64,000 bases of DNA from Psychrobacillus psychrotolerans (GTDB taxonomy: Bacteria; Bacillota; Bacilli; Bacillales_A; Planococcaceae), in the NCBI RefSeq assembly GCF_900115805.1, contig NZ_FOXU01000003.1, positions 1-64,000 of the forward strand. Direction: 5' to 3'. The notes beneath the pieces are model-generated. The model saw only the letters and a list, made by a program, of their open reading frames with translations. It was not told the origin of the DNA and ran no database searches. Positions 32,816 through 42,022 of this stretch are shown here, one piece after another. How positions within the stretch are numbered: position 1 is the first letter of the stretch; every line of letters starts with the position of its first letter. Position numbers and translations under genes: made by a program.

Positions 32816-34159
32816 TTGGATAATTTTCAACAACATTTACCAACTTCTGTACTTGCCGAAATTTTAGAAAATGCATTTCAATGGTTTGTTGTAGTAGATG
32901 CAGATTCGAAAATTCTATATATCAACGAAGATTATTGCCGCTTTCTTGAAGTAACGAGAGAGGAAGCGATAGGTAAACCAGTAGCTGATATTATTGAAAA
33001 TACGAAAATGCATGAAGTTATAAAGTCTGGTGTTCCAGACAATGCATCTCCACATTATATTAAAGGAACGTATATGCTAGCGAATCGAGTTCCTCTTTTT
33101 GTAGACGGAAAGATTGTTGGGGCTTTTGGAAGTGTAATTTTCAGAGATATGTCCGATTGGAAAAGACTAAGTTCTCATGTTCGTACCACAATGGAAAGAA
33201 TGCAGTTAAATATAGAAGACAATAGTTATACCGAGTACAGATTGGAAGACATAAAAGGAAGTTCACCAGCTATCCGGAAGATTAAAGAAACGACTGGAAT
33301 AATAGCACCTAGTGATCTTCCAGTCTTAATTGAAGGGGAGAGTGGAACTGGAAAAGATATGTTTGCGCATAGCATACATCAGCTTTCTGAACGCTCAGAC
33401 TTTCCTTTTGTTAAAGTGAATTGTGCAGAAGTTCCGGTTGAGTTATTGGAAAGGGAACTATTTGGTGTATATAATCCACTTACTGAAACTGTCCAAAATG
33501 GAAGAGTTAAACAAGCAGATAAAGGGACTCTATATATAGATGAAATAAGTGCACTTCCGCTGACACTTCAAGCAAAGTTATTAAGAGCAATGCAAGAAGA
33601 GGAAATTACTCCACTGAATTCGGAGCAGAGTGAAAAAGTAAATATACGAATAGTTGCTTCGTCCAACATTTCCCTTTCTCAACTAATTGAGGAAAAGAAA
33701 TTTAGGGAGGATTTATATTATCGTTTGCAAGCAATTACATTGAAAATTCCACCTTTAAGAGAAAGAATGGAAGATTTTGTTGATTTACTGAATTTCTTTT
33801 TACAAAAGTTCATGCTTCACGCGGGGCGAAGACATATCACACTCGCAACAAAAACTCGGGAATTACTTCAATCCTATCATTGGCCAGGTAATGTAAGGGA
33901 ATTACAAAATATTTTACAGGCTGCTGTTTACTTAGCAGAAAAAGATACTATTATGCCTTCCGCTCTGCCTTCCCAGATTAAGTTAAGTAATGTACCTTCT
34001 TTTCAAACTACGGGGACGCTTGAGGATATATTAGCAGAAGTAGAAAAGAAAGTACTTCAATCTTACTTAGAGGAAGAATCTGATAAAAGACAAATTGCCA
34101 AACAACTTGGACTCAGTAGATCAACACTTTACGAGAAGATAAAAAAACACAACTTATGA
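32816..34159 (+). CDS. PAS-AAA+-Fis regulator of the enhancer-binding type, lacking GAFTGA
   Basis: 447 aa from TTG. Order: PAS domain about 10-110 (WFVVVDADSKILYINEDYCR), AAA+ domain about 140-375 with Walker A GESGTGKDMFAH near 180, Walker B GTLYIDEISALP near 238, Arg finger REDLYYRLQ, WPGNVRELQN; C-terminal Fis-type helix-turn-helix RQIAKQLGLSRSTLYEKIKK. The sigma-54-contacting loop normally reading GAFTGA is replaced by YNPLTETVQNG. Lies directly before the 3-hydroxybutyrate operon, which it probably controls (inference). Confidence 0.9.
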   Translation: MDNFQQHLPTSVLAEILENAFQWFVVVDADSKILYINEDYCRFLEVTREEAIGKPVADIIENTKMHEVIKSGVPDNASPHYIKGTYMLANRVPLFVDGKIVGAFGSVIFRDMSDWKRLSSHVRTTMERMQLNIEDNSYTEYRLEDIKGSSPAIRKIKETTGIIAPSDLPVLIEGESGTGKDMFAHSIHQLSERSDFPFVKVNCAEVPVELLERELFGVYNPLTETVQNGRVKQADKGTLYIDEISALPLTLQAKLLRAMQEEEITPLNSEQSEKVNIRIVASSNISLSQLIEEKKFREDLYYRLQAITLKIPPLRERMEDFVDLLNFFLQKFMLHAGRRHITLATKTRELLQSYHWPGNVRELQNILQAAVYLAEKDTIMPSALPSQIKLSNVPSFQTTGTLEDILAEVEKKVLQSYLEEESDKRQIAKQLGLSRSTLYEKIKKHNL

Positions 34160-34161
34160 CC

Positions 34162-34203
34162 TAAATCCGTTTTTCTGGACACGAATCCAGAAAAACGGAT
34201 TTT
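34162..34203 (+). terminator. terminator after the PAS/AAA+ regulator
   Basis: AAATCCGTTTTTCTGGA, loop CACGAA, TCCAGAAAAACGGATTTTT: 17-bp stem with T run. Confidence 0.92.
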
Positions 34204-34250
34204 TATTTTATTTATAAATACCTCTTGATACCAAGTTTGATTAAAATTAT

Positions 34251-34266
34251 ATCCGAAAATTCGGAT
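34251..34266 (+). promoter_or_regulatory. inverted repeat, possible binding site of the adjacent regulator
   Basis: ATCCGAA-AA-TTCGGAT: perfect 7-base arms with a 2-base centre, 310 bases before the gntP-type start, outside any coding region. Position suits an upstream activator site. No -24/-12 promoter (TGGCAC-N5-TTGC) is seen between it and the gene. Confidence 0.45.
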
Positions 34267-34342
34267 TTTGAGGATATTTACAGTTAACATTTCTGTCACA
34301 TTTTGTATTGATAGAAAATTATGGTTGTGCTTTAATGACTTA

Positions 34343-34356
34343 TGAAAGCGCTTTTA
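34343..34356 (+). promoter_or_regulatory. cre-like site (CcpA) before the 3-hydroxybutyrate operon
   Basis: TGAAAGCGCTTTTA matches the catabolite-responsive element TGWAANCGNTNWCA at nearly every position. It lies 219 bases before the permease start, consistent with glucose repression of ketone-body use. Confidence 0.65.
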
Positions 34357-34574
34357 AAATTTTGTATTCAAAAGTTAACCAAGGAAGAAATCTATTCACT
34401 GCAGAGTTTAGATTTTGGATACTAGCAAAGAAAATTGGTTGTAAATGAATTTACGATTAGTATGATCGCGCACTTAATTTTTTCTTACTTGATTTTGTTA
34501 TTTATTTCAATCACTTTTATACACGGATGCTACAAATACAACTTATTACTCTTAAATAATTGGGGGAAATGTAA

Positions 34575-35903
34575 ATGGAAATATTGAGTATGGTCGGTCT
34601 TATAGGAGGTTTAGCCTTACTAATAGTGTTGACTATGAAAGGCGTTAATATTTTAATAGCTGGTCCTATTTCTGCACTATTGGTAGCTGTGACAAGTGGA
34701 ATGCCTTTATTTTCCCAGCTTGCTGGTAAAGATGAGGCTGATTATGTTACGAGTTATATGTCAGGTTTTACTGGTTTTATCGCTTCGTGGTATTTGATGT
34801 TCTTACTTGGAGCGGTTTTCGGAAAGGTCATGGAGGATAGTGGTGCGGCAGATTCCGTATCCAAGTGGATTGTTGGTAAGTTGGGGATGAAGTATGCAGT
34901 ACTAGCTATTGTCCTAGCTTGTGCAGTATTAACATTTGGAGGAGTAAGTCTTTTCGTAGTTGCTTTTTCTGTCTATCCAATGGCTATTTCTTTGTTTAAA
35001 CAAGCGGATTTACCGCGTCGTTTTATACCAGCGACATTAGCCTTAGGATCTGTCACGTTTACGATGACATCTGCGGGTTCACCTGAAATTCAAAACTGGA
35101 TCCCAATTGAATATTTAGGGACTGATGCATATGCGGGTTGGGAAGTAAGTATAATTGTCGCTTTGTTTATGGCCACTTTTGGATACTGGTGGTTGAAACG
35201 TATTATTCAAAAGGCTGTCAATAAAGGGGAACGTTTTATAGATCGTGAAACAGATCCAACATTTGATACTAATAGAAATCTGCCAAATCCGTTTTTAGCA
35301 ATGATTCCATTACTAGTAGTACTAATAATCTCATATATTTTCCATGATAAACTTGCGCAGTCGGCTTTAATAATTGCATTACTTGGTGGTGTAATTGCCA
35401 CTTATATTGTTGGACGAAAATATTCTAAAAATTTCTGGGAAGCATTTTCAGCAGGTACAGTCGGTGCGATTATAGCAATCGGAAATACTGCCGCAGTAGT
35501 GGGTTTCGGCGGAGTTGCTAAAAACGTACCTGCATTTACAACGGCAGTAGAGGCAATGACAAATATTCCTGGTTCACCACTAATTGGTGCTGCTATTGCG
35601 GTATCGGTAATTGCTGGTATGACGGGTTCTTCATCGGGTGGTCAGACAATTGCATTGCCATTGTTAGCCCCGCATTATCTAGATATGGGGGTAAATGCTG
35701 AGGCATTACACAGGGTCGTAGCCATTTCTTCGGGTGCCCTTGATTCATTGCCGCATAATGGCTATGTCGTCACTACTATTCAATCAATCTGTGGTGAAAA
35801 ACATAGTGCAGCTTATTGGCCAGTTGCTGCGACCACTGTAGTCGTACCAACACTTGGTGTAATAATTGCGATTATTCTCTTCTCGTTTGGATTAGGGATT
35901 TAA
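34575..35903 (+). CDS. GntP-family permease, probable 3-hydroxybutyrate transporter
   Basis: 442 aa, about 12 hydrophobic segments; conserved GntP features: GGVSLFVVAFSVYPMAISLF, MTSAGSPEIQNWIP, GMTGSSSGGQTIALPLLA and SLPHNGYVVTTI. GntP carriers import organic acids with protons. The neighbours (3-hydroxybutyrate dehydrogenase, succinyl-CoA transferase) say the substrate is a 3-hydroxy or keto acid, like YxjC of the B. subtilis yxjC-scoAB-yxjF cluster. Weak ribosome site GGGGGAAATG. Preceded by a cre-like site. Confidence 0.9.
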   Translation: MEILSMVGLIGGLALLIVLTMKGVNILIAGPISALLVAVTSGMPLFSQLAGKDEADYVTSYMSGFTGFIASWYLMFLLGAVFGKVMEDSGAADSVSKWIVGKLGMKYAVLAIVLACAVLTFGGVSLFVVAFSVYPMAISLFKQADLPRRFIPATLALGSVTFTMTSAGSPEIQNWIPIEYLGTDAYAGWEVSIIVALFMATFGYWWLKRIIQKAVNKGERFIDRETDPTFDTNRNLPNPFLAMIPLLVVLIISYIFHDKLAQSALIIALLGGVIATYIVGRKYSKNFWEAFSAGTVGAIIAIGNTAAVVGFGGVAKNVPAFTTAVEAMTNIPGSPLIGAAIAVSVIAGMTGSSSGGQTIALPLLAPHYLDMGVNAEALHRVVAISSGALDSLPHNGYVVTTIQSICGEKHSAAYWPVAATTVVVPTLGVIIAIILFSFGLGI

Positions 35904-35947
35904 AATTACTGAAAATTACTATACGACATATTTCTGGAGGTTATAAA

Positions 35948-36715
35948 ATGGTAAAAGATAGAGTGCTCCTTATTACGGGAGCAGCAGGGGGCATTGGGTT
36001 GGAGATTGCTCATGAATTTTATAAGGCTGGGGCGATTGTAGTACTAACAGATGTAAATGAAGAAAAAGTAAAAGAAGCCGCAAAACTTTTAGGGGATGAT
36101 GTAATAGGTCTTAAATGCGATGTGACAAAGGAAGAAGATATTATTAATTCAATTAATGTCACTATTGAGAAGTATGGGAGTGTTGATATTCTTATTAATA
36201 ACGCCGGTATGCAGCACGTTGCAATGTTGGAAGATTTTCCAACAGAACGCTTTGAACTATTGATAAAAATAATGCTGACTGCTCCGTTTATAGCAACTAA
36301 ACACGTTCTTCCGCATATGCGGAAGAACGGATTAGGGAGAATTATCAATATGGCATCTATAAATGGTTTAGTCGGTTTTGCTGGGAAAGCAGCGTATAAC
36401 TCAGCTAAACATGGTTTAATTGGACTTACGAAAGTTGCAGCTCTGGAAACAGCAGCGGATGGAATAACTGTCAATGCAGTTTGCCCAGGGTACGTGGATA
36501 CCCCACTCGTTCGAAACCAATTCAAAGACTTAGCAAAAGTACGAAATGTTCCAGTGGAATCTGTATTGGAAGAAGTGTTATATCCTCTAGTTCCACAAAA
36601 ACGATTGTTAGAAGTGAAGGAAGTTGCAGATCTAACTCTTTTTTTAGCTAGTGATTCCGCAAAAGGAATGACCGGGCAAGCAGTTGTTTTGGATGGTGGT
36701 TATACTAGTCAATAA
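35948..36715 (+). CDS. 3-hydroxybutyrate dehydrogenase (SDR family)
   Basis: 255 aa short-chain dehydrogenase: cofactor site TGAAGGIGLEIA near 10, NNAGMQHVAMLEDFP near 87, catalytic Ser in NMASING and YNSAKHG near 152, VNAVCPGYVDTPLV near 180. QHV after NNAGM and the PGYVDTPLV block are typical of D-3-hydroxybutyrate dehydrogenases, which oxidise 3-hydroxybutyrate to acetoacetate. The open frame extends upstream into the permease gene, but TGGAGG before ATG 35948 sets the start. Confidence 0.9.
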   Translation: MVKDRVLLITGAAGGIGLEIAHEFYKAGAIVVLTDVNEEKVKEAAKLLGDDVIGLKCDVTKEEDIINSINVTIEKYGSVDILINNAGMQHVAMLEDFPTERFELLIKIMLTAPFIATKHVLPHMRKNGLGRIINMASINGLVGFAGKAAYNSAKHGLIGLTKVAALETAADGITVNAVCPGYVDTPLVRNQFKDLAKVRNVPVESVLEEVLYPLVPQKRLLEVKEVADLTLFLASDSAKGMTGQAVVLDGGYTSQ

Positions 36716-36867
36716 GTTGTCTATTTATATGGAAAATTTTGATTCAATTCTAGGTGCGATTCAGAATAATAATGCTTAGAATCTAGGTATAAGAATATAG
36801 TTTGCTAAGTTGTCGAATATTTGAGAAAATAATAATGTATCAAGCTTAGATGAAAGGGGATTGGAGC

Positions 36868-37557
36868 ATGAAACCTATTTACAATTCAGCTAAAGAGGCT
36901 GTTGCAGGGGTGCAAGATGGAATGACGCTGATGGTTGGAGGTTTTGGACTAGTTGGAATTCCAGAACAGCTAATACTGGCTTTAGTCGATAAAGGTGTGA
37001 AGGACTTAACGGTTATTTCGAACAATTGTGGCGTGGATGACTGGGGTCTAGGTCTGCTACTTAAAAATAAGCAAATAAAGAAAATGATAGGTTCATATGT
37101 TGGAGAAAACAAAGAGTTTGAAAGACAAGTAATCTCGGGTGAAATAGAAGTGGAATTGACTCCACAAGGAACTCTAGCGGAGAAAATCCGTGCTGGTGGG
37201 GCTGGAATTCCCGCTTTCTTTACTCCTGCTGGTGTAGGTACTACAGTGGCGGAAGGTAAAGAAGTGCGAGTTTATGATGGAAAAGAATATGTACTAGAAG
37301 AGGCACTTCGAGCGGATTATTCTTTCATACGTGCAGCTCAAGCAGATAAATTCGGAAATCTTATCTATAATATGACAGCGCAAAACTTTAATCCAATGAT
37401 GGCTGCTGCTGGTAAAATTACCATTGCAGAGGTAGAAGAAATTGTAGAAACAGGAGATTTAAATCCTGCTCAAATACATACACCAAGCATTTATGTTCAA
37501 GGTCTATTCCAAGCGGAACAAGAAAAAAGAATCGAACGTTTAACGACACGTTCTTAA
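36868..37557 (+). CDS. scoA: 3-oxoacid CoA-transferase subunit A
   Basis: 229 aa. Transfers CoA from succinyl-CoA to acetoacetate. Family features: [15 protein letters not shown] near 22, [26 protein letters not shown] near 112, and [16 protein letters not shown] 36868 lies behind GGGGATTGGAG; ATG 36850 has no ribosome site. Separated from the dehydrogenase gene by 150 bases and from scoB by 13. Confidence 0.94.
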   Translation: MKPIYNSAKEAVAGVQDGMTLMVGGFGLVGIPEQLILALVDKGVKDLTVISNNCGVDDWGLGLLLKNKQIKKMIGSYVGENKEFERQVISGEIEVELTPQGTLAEKIRAGGAGIPAFFTPAGVGTTVAEGKEVRVYDGKEYVLEEALRADYSFIRAAQADKFGNLIYNMTAQNFNPMMAAAGKITIAEVEEIVETGDLNPAQIHTPSIYVQGLFQAEQEKRIERLTTRS

Positions 37558-37570
37558 GGAGGAGTTTCGA

Positions 37571-38224
37571 TTGAATTCACGTGAAAAAATTGCAAGAAGA
37601 GCGGAAAAAGAAATTGAAAATGGAAACTACGTAAACTTAGGAATTGGAATTCCGACTTTAGTTGCGAATTTCATCTCTCCCGATAAAACGGTCGTTTTAC
37701 AATCGGAAAATGGCTTACTTGGTATTGGACCGTACCCAACCGAGCAAGAAGTTAACCCTGACCTTATCAATGCAGGTAAGGAAACAGTAACGACTATTCC
37801 AGGCTCGGCTTTTTTCAATAGTGCAGAGTCATTCGCGATGATTCGCGGAGGACATGTCGACGTGGCTATTTTAGGTGCGATGGAAGTATCCGAAAAAGGT
37901 GACCTCGCTAACTGGATGATCCCAGGCAAGATGATTAAAGGCATGGGAGGGGCAATGGATCTCGTGCACGGTGCAAAGAAAATTATCGTCATTATGGATC
38001 ATTGTGCAAAAGACGGTTCTGCTAAAATTAAAAAACAATGTGAATTACCTTTAACAGGCAAGGCAGTTGTGAATAAAATAATAACAGAACGGGCAATGAT
38101 AGAAGTAACAGAAAATGGACTTGAATTGAAAGAGGTATTCGAGGGTTACTCTGTTCAGGATATAATAGATGCTACAGAAGCGGAACTTATAATTAATAAC
38201 GTAAGGGAAAATGTCTCTATTTAA
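37571..38224 (+). CDS. scoB: 3-oxoacid CoA-transferase subunit B
   Basis: 217 aa from TTG with AAGGAGGAG upstream. Contains [15 protein letters not shown] near 24, the catalytic Glu in [12 protein letters not shown] near 48, and [18 protein letters not shown] near 94. Forms the transferase with ScoA, feeding acetoacetyl-CoA to thiolase (not in this window). The region downstream is the leuS leader. Confidence 0.95.
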   Translation: MNSREKIARRAEKEIENGNYVNLGIGIPTLVANFISPDKTVVLQSENGLLGIGPYPTEQEVNPDLINAGKETVTTIPGSAFFNSAESFAMIRGGHVDVAILGAMEVSEKGDLANWMIPGKMIKGMGGAMDLVHGAKKIIVIMDHCAKDGSAKIKKQCELPLTGKAVVNKIITERAMIEVTENGLELKEVFEGYSVQDIIDATEAELIINNVRENVSI

Positions 38225-38284
38225 CATCAGCTTGTATTTTAAAGTGGAATCCATTATTATTAAAACTAATAGAAGTCGACTGTG

Positions 38285-38510
38285 AAAAGGATTAGTAAAT
38301 AAATCTCGTATCTTTAGAGAGCTAACGGATGGTGTAAGTTAGCGTTACGAATTATTGAACTCGCCTTTGAGTCTGTATAAGTGAACTAATAGTAGCTTGT
38401 ACCGTTTTCCGCGTTAAGGAATCAAGTTGAGTGAATTTTTCACTAATTTGGGTGGTACCGCGTGAGTATATCTCTCGTCCCTTAGTTTTTTAAGGGGCGA
38501 GTTTTTTTAT
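38285..38510 (+). promoter_or_regulatory. T-box leader (leucine specifier CTC) of leuS
   Basis: Stem I conserved AGAGAGCTAACGG ... GTTAGC; specifier loop GAACTC with codon CTC at 38360-38362; T-box sequence GGGTGGTACCGCG at 38450-38462; terminator CTCGTCCCTTA/TAAGGGGCGAG plus T7 at 38473-38509. Uncharged tRNA-Leu should stabilise the antiterminator and switch leuS on. Confidence 0.93.
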
Positions 38511-38512
38511 GT

Positions 38513-38690
38513 CTAGCTTTAGAGTCTAACCTCTCGGGGCAAATGTGAAATAGTTGATGTGGCTGAGGTGCTTCTTCCTAGGTCCGCACGATGCAGGTTA
38601 TGTCTGCTATGCCACAGGATGTGGTGCACTTTACAGATCTATCCTAAACACATTTGCCTGTCGAGGCAGAAATAGGCGCTTCCGCTTTTC
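38513..38690 (-). repeat. GAAAAGCGGAAGCGCC-type repeat inserted in the leuS 5' leader
   Basis: The reverse complement starts GAAAAGCGGAAGCGCCTATTT.TGCCTCGA and ends CCCCGAGAGGTTAGACTCTAAAGCTAG, the same ends as the repeat at 13088-13212. Inside is the block CCGCACGATGCAGGTTATG ... ACAGGATGTGGTGCACTTTACAGA, a relative of 10478-10535. It lies between the T-box terminator and the ribosome site, so it is transcribed in every leuS mRNA. Confidence 0.75.
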
Positions 38691-38713
38691 ATACATTGGA
38701 GGAGGAAAAATTT

Positions 38714-41125
38714 ATGAGCTTTAATCATGAAGCAATCGAAAAAAAATGGCAAAAGTATTGGCAAGAAAACAAAACGTATAAGATGACAGATGATCCGTCT
38801 AAACCAAAATTCTATGCATTGGATATGTTCCCTTATCCTTCAGGAGTAGGTCTACATGTAGGTCATCCACTTGGATATATCGCAACGGATATTCTAAGTT
38901 CGTTTAAACGTAAACAAGGTTATAACGTTCTTCATCCAATGGGGTGGGATGCTTTTGGACTTCCAGCGGAGCAATATGCAATTGATACTGGGAACGATCC
39001 TGCAGAGTTCACGGCAAAAAATATTGCTACTTTTAAACGTCAAATGACGGATTTAGGATTTTCTTTTGACTGGGACAGAGAGGTAAATACGACAGATCCT
39101 TCTTATTATAAATGGACTCAATGGATTTTCATCCAGCTGTACAAAAAAGGCCTAGCATATGTAGATGAAGTGCCGGTAAACTGGTGTCCAGCATTAGGAA
39201 CTGTTTTAGCTAATGAAGAAGTAATTGACGGTGTGTCAGAGCGTGGAGGGCATCCAGTAGAACGTCGTCCGATGCGACAATGGGTACTTCGTATAACTGC
39301 TTATGCAGACAGACTTTTAGAAGATTTAGATGATCTTGACTGGCCAGACAGCTTAAAAGAAATGCAACGTAATTGGATAGGACGTTCAGAGGGTGCGGAG
39401 CTTACTTTTGAAGTGGCAGGCACGAAAGAATCCTTCCGTGCATTTACAACACGTCCGGATACAATTTTTGGTGCAACCTATGCAGTATTAGCGCCTGAGC
39501 ATAAGCTTGTGGATGCTATAACTACTGAGGAACAAGCAGAAGCAGTGCTAGCTTATAAAGATCAAGTGAAATTAAAAAGTGACCTTGAACGTACAGATCT
39601 TGCAAAACATAAAACAGGTGTATTTACAGGTGCTTATGCCGTTAACCCAGTAAGTGGAGAGAAGATGCCAATATGGATTGCTGATTATGTATTAGCGACA
39701 TACGGTACTGGTGCTATTATGGCAGTTCCTGCACATGATGTGCGTGACTACGAGTTCGCAAAACAATTTGATTTGCCAATCGTGGAAGTAGTTGCTGGTG
39801 GAGACATCTCACAAGAAGCTTACACTGCTGATGGCACACTTATTAACTCTGAGTTTTTAAATGGCTTAAACAAACAAGAAGCAATTGCCAAAGCGATTGA
39901 ATGGTTTGAAACAAATGGTAAAGGTGAGAAGAAAATTACGTATCGTCTACGTGATTGGTTATTCAGTCGTCAACGTTATTGGGGCGAGCCGATTCCAATT
40001 ATTCATTGGGAAGATGGCACTTCTACACCAGTAGAAGAGTCTGAATTACCGTTAATGCTTCCTGTTACTACAGATATTAAACCAAGTGGTACAGGTGAGT
40101 CGCCACTAGCTAATATCACGGAATGGGTTAATGTTGTGGATCCAGTAACCGGTAAAAAAGGCCGTCGTGAAACGAATACTATGCCTCAGTGGGCAGGTAG
40201 CTGCTGGTATTACCTACGTTATATCGATCCAAACAATGACAAGGCACTTGTCGATCCAGAACTAGCGAAACGCTGGCTTCCAGTGGACATTTATGTAGGT
40301 GGAGCAGAGCATGCAGTACTTCATTTATTGTACGCACGTTTCTGGCATAAATTCCTTTATGATATTGGTGTAGTTACTACGAAAGAGCCATTCCAAAAGC
40401 TATTTAACCAAGGGATGATTCTTGGAGAAGGTAACGAGAAAATGTCTAAATCGAAAGGGAACGTAGTTAACCCTGATGATATCGTGAAAAGTCATGGAGC
40501 CGATTCACTTCGTCTTTATGAAATGTTCATGGGGCCACTAGACTCCTCGAAACCATGGTCTACAAATGGTTTAGATGGATCAAGAAGATTCCTAGATCGT
40601 ATATGGCGTCTATTGGTCGATGAAGACGGTAAGTTGAGTGCTAAAGTTACAGATACTTCTTCTGATAATATGGAAAAAGCATATCATCAAACAGTTAAAA
40701 AAGTAACGGAAGACTTTGAAGCAATGCATTACAATACCGCTATTTCACAAATGATGGTATTTATCAATGAAGGATATAAAGCGGAGAAAATTTCAAAAGA
40801 ATATGTTGAAGGATTTGTGAAGCTTATTTCTCCAATCGTTCCACATATTGCTGAAGAATTATGGCGTATTCTTGGACATGACGATACAATCGTTTACGAA
40901 TCTTGGCCAACATTTGATGAATCGAAACTAGTAGACAATGAAGTAGAAATCCCAGTTCAAATTAAAGGGAAAGTACGTGCAAAATTGAACGTTGCTAAAG
41001 ATGCAACAAAAGAAGAGTTGGAAGCATTAGCTCTTGCTTCAGAACAAGTTCAACAATGGTTGGATGGTCAAGAAGTGAAGAAAATTATTGCAATTCCAGG
41101 TAAAATGGTCAATATCGTAATTTAA
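38714..41125 (+). CDS. leuS: leucyl-tRNA synthetase
   Basis: 803 aa class Ia synthetase. HIGH motif as HVGHPLGY near 46-53, editing domain with [19 protein letters not shown] near 235, KMSKSKGN near 575, and the anticodon-binding C-terminus. GGAGGAGG lies 8 bases before ATG 38714. The open frame runs upstream to 38654, but those 20 codons are repeat sequence (see 38513-38690), not protein. Controlled by the Leu T-box. Confidence 0.97.
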   Translation: MSFNHEAIEKKWQKYWQENKTYKMTDDPSKPKFYALDMFPYPSGVGLHVGHPLGYIATDILSSFKRKQGYNVLHPMGWDAFGLPAEQYAIDTGNDPAEFTAKNIATFKRQMTDLGFSFDWDREVNTTDPSYYKWTQWIFIQLYKKGLAYVDEVPVNWCPALGTVLANEEVIDGVSERGGHPVERRPMRQWVLRITAYADRLLEDLDDLDWPDSLKEMQRNWIGRSEGAELTFEVAGTKESFRAFTTRPDTIFGATYAVLAPEHKLVDAITTEEQAEAVLAYKDQVKLKSDLERTDLAKHKTGVFTGAYAVNPVSGEKMPIWIADYVLATYGTGAIMAVPAHDVRDYEFAKQFDLPIVEVVAGGDISQEAYTADGTLINSEFLNGLNKQEAIAKAIEWFETNGKGEKKITYRLRDWLFSRQRYWGEPIPIIHWEDGTSTPVEESELPLMLPVTTDIKPSGTGESPLANITEWVNVVDPVTGKKGRRETNTMPQWAGSCWYYLRYIDPNNDKALVDPELAKRWLPVDIYVGGAEHAVLHLLYARFWHKFLYDIGVVTTKEPFQKLFNQGMILGEGNEKMSKSKGNVVNPDDIVKSHGADSLRLYEMFMGPLDSSKPWSTNGLDGSRRFLDRIWRLLVDEDGKLSAKVTDTSSDNMEKAYHQTVKKVTEDFEAMHYNTAISQMMVFINEGYKAEKISKEYVEGFVKLISPIVPHIAEELWRILGHDDTIVYESWPTFDESKLVDNEVEIPVQIKGKVRAKLNVAKDATKEELEALALASEQVQQWLDGQEVKKIIAIPGKMVNIVI

Positions 41126-41156
41126 TGTAGCTGTGACTATAAATAAGAGTATTTAA

Positions 41157-41202
41157 AATCATCTCAACTCTATGCTTTTCTTAGAGTTGAGATGATTTTT
41201 TT
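41157..41202 (+). terminator. terminator after leuS
   Basis: AATCATCTCAACTCTA, loop TGCTTTTCT, TAGAGTTGAGATGATTTTTTT: 16-bp stem. Confidence 0.94.
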
Positions 41203-41246
41203 GTTGAATGGTTAGTAGAAATAAGCAACTTTTTTATTTGCAATAA

Positions 41247-41411
41247 CTATTGGAATTCATAAGGGTTAGGATAACCTATTTCTATTAATACTTCTTATAC
41301 AATATCCTCTGCCGCTTGGAGATCCTTTACGTAGTAATAAGCCAAACGTATTAGGGGTTCTGTAAATTGCAGAATTAACGTTTTTAGGTCATTAATATTT
41401 ATCAAAACCAC
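41247..41411 (-). pseudogene. N-terminal remnant of an ECF sigma factor gene
   Basis: Reverse strand, after AAAGGAG: a frame reading INDLKTLILQFTEPLIRLAY, YYVKDLQAAEDIV, stop, EVLIEIGYPNP. This is the sigma region 2 of ECF factors (usual form ...YYYVKDLQ-AEDIVQEVF); the Gln codon of VQEV has become TAA at 41297-41295, and homology fades within ten codons after it. The rest of the gene (about 130 codons) and any anti-sigma partner are missing. Confidence 0.7.
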
Positions 41412-41544
41412 AACTCCTTTCCATATATAAACGATTCCTAGAGCTTTAAAGTTTGGATTTTTCTGAATTATTTTCCTGCTATGCCTTGAAAGTTCTAAAA
41501 AATGATATGATGAAGGTTATAAGAATATGGGAGGGATGTGTGCA

Positions 41545-41955
41545 ATGAGTTCATTTATTAAAAGAGTGGGAACTACATACATACCAGTTGTTAATCCAGA
41601 GAAATCATCATTATGGTATCAAGAAATGCTAGGAGCTGTTGAAAATTTTAGAAATATGGACAAAGCGATTTTAGAATTTGCAGATCAAAGTTTTTTTCTT
41701 GTTAAGGCCAAAAAAGGAGAACGGTTTTGTTTTTTGGATATTTATGAACAGGAACATTTTACAATGACCTTTGAAGTGAATGGAATAGATCGATTAATAG
41801 AATTTAACAGCTTTCTTCAGGAAAAGGGAGTACGTGTTGGGAAAATTGAAAATCGGGGGCATCCCGGCACCAATTTTGTATTCTATGATTTAGACGGGAA
41901 TATGTTTGATGTATGGAGTGAATTGAGTCCTACTTTCAAGGATAGATTGGATTAA
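41545..41955 (+). CDS. VOC-superfamily (glyoxalase-like) protein
   Basis: 136 aa. The paired beta-alpha-beta-beta-beta pattern is visible: IKRVGTTYIPVVNPEKSSLW, YQEMLGAV, AILEFADQSFFLV and, in the second half, EVNGIDRLIEFNSFL, NFVFYDLDGNMFDVWSE. The C-terminal Glu of DVWSE is a usual metal ligand, but the N-terminal His ligand is not obvious. Substrate unknown. ATG 41545 chosen because GGGAGGG at 41529-41535 gives proper spacing. Confidence 0.82.
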   Translation: MSSFIKRVGTTYIPVVNPEKSSLWYQEMLGAVENFRNMDKAILEFADQSFFLVKAKKGERFCFLDIYEQEHFTMTFEVNGIDRLIEFNSFLQEKGVRVGKIENRGHPGTNFVFYDLDGNMFDVWSELSPTFKDRLD

Positions 41956-42022
41956 AATGATTTAGTGATAACTGAACGAGCGTTATATCTGTGAAAATCA
42001 AAAATAAAGGAAGTGCGAATAG

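Noticed and set aside
34160-34574. Possible sigma-54 (-24/-12) promoter before the permease gene
   Set aside because: Nearest candidate, CTGTCACATTTTGTA (about 34296), has the wrong spacing and lacks GG/GC; consistent with the missing GAFTGA of the regulator.
38654-38713. N-terminal 20-residue extension of LeuS
   Set aside because: It is encoded by the dispersed repeat, has no ribosome site, and the standard LeuS start with GGAGGAGG is at 38714.
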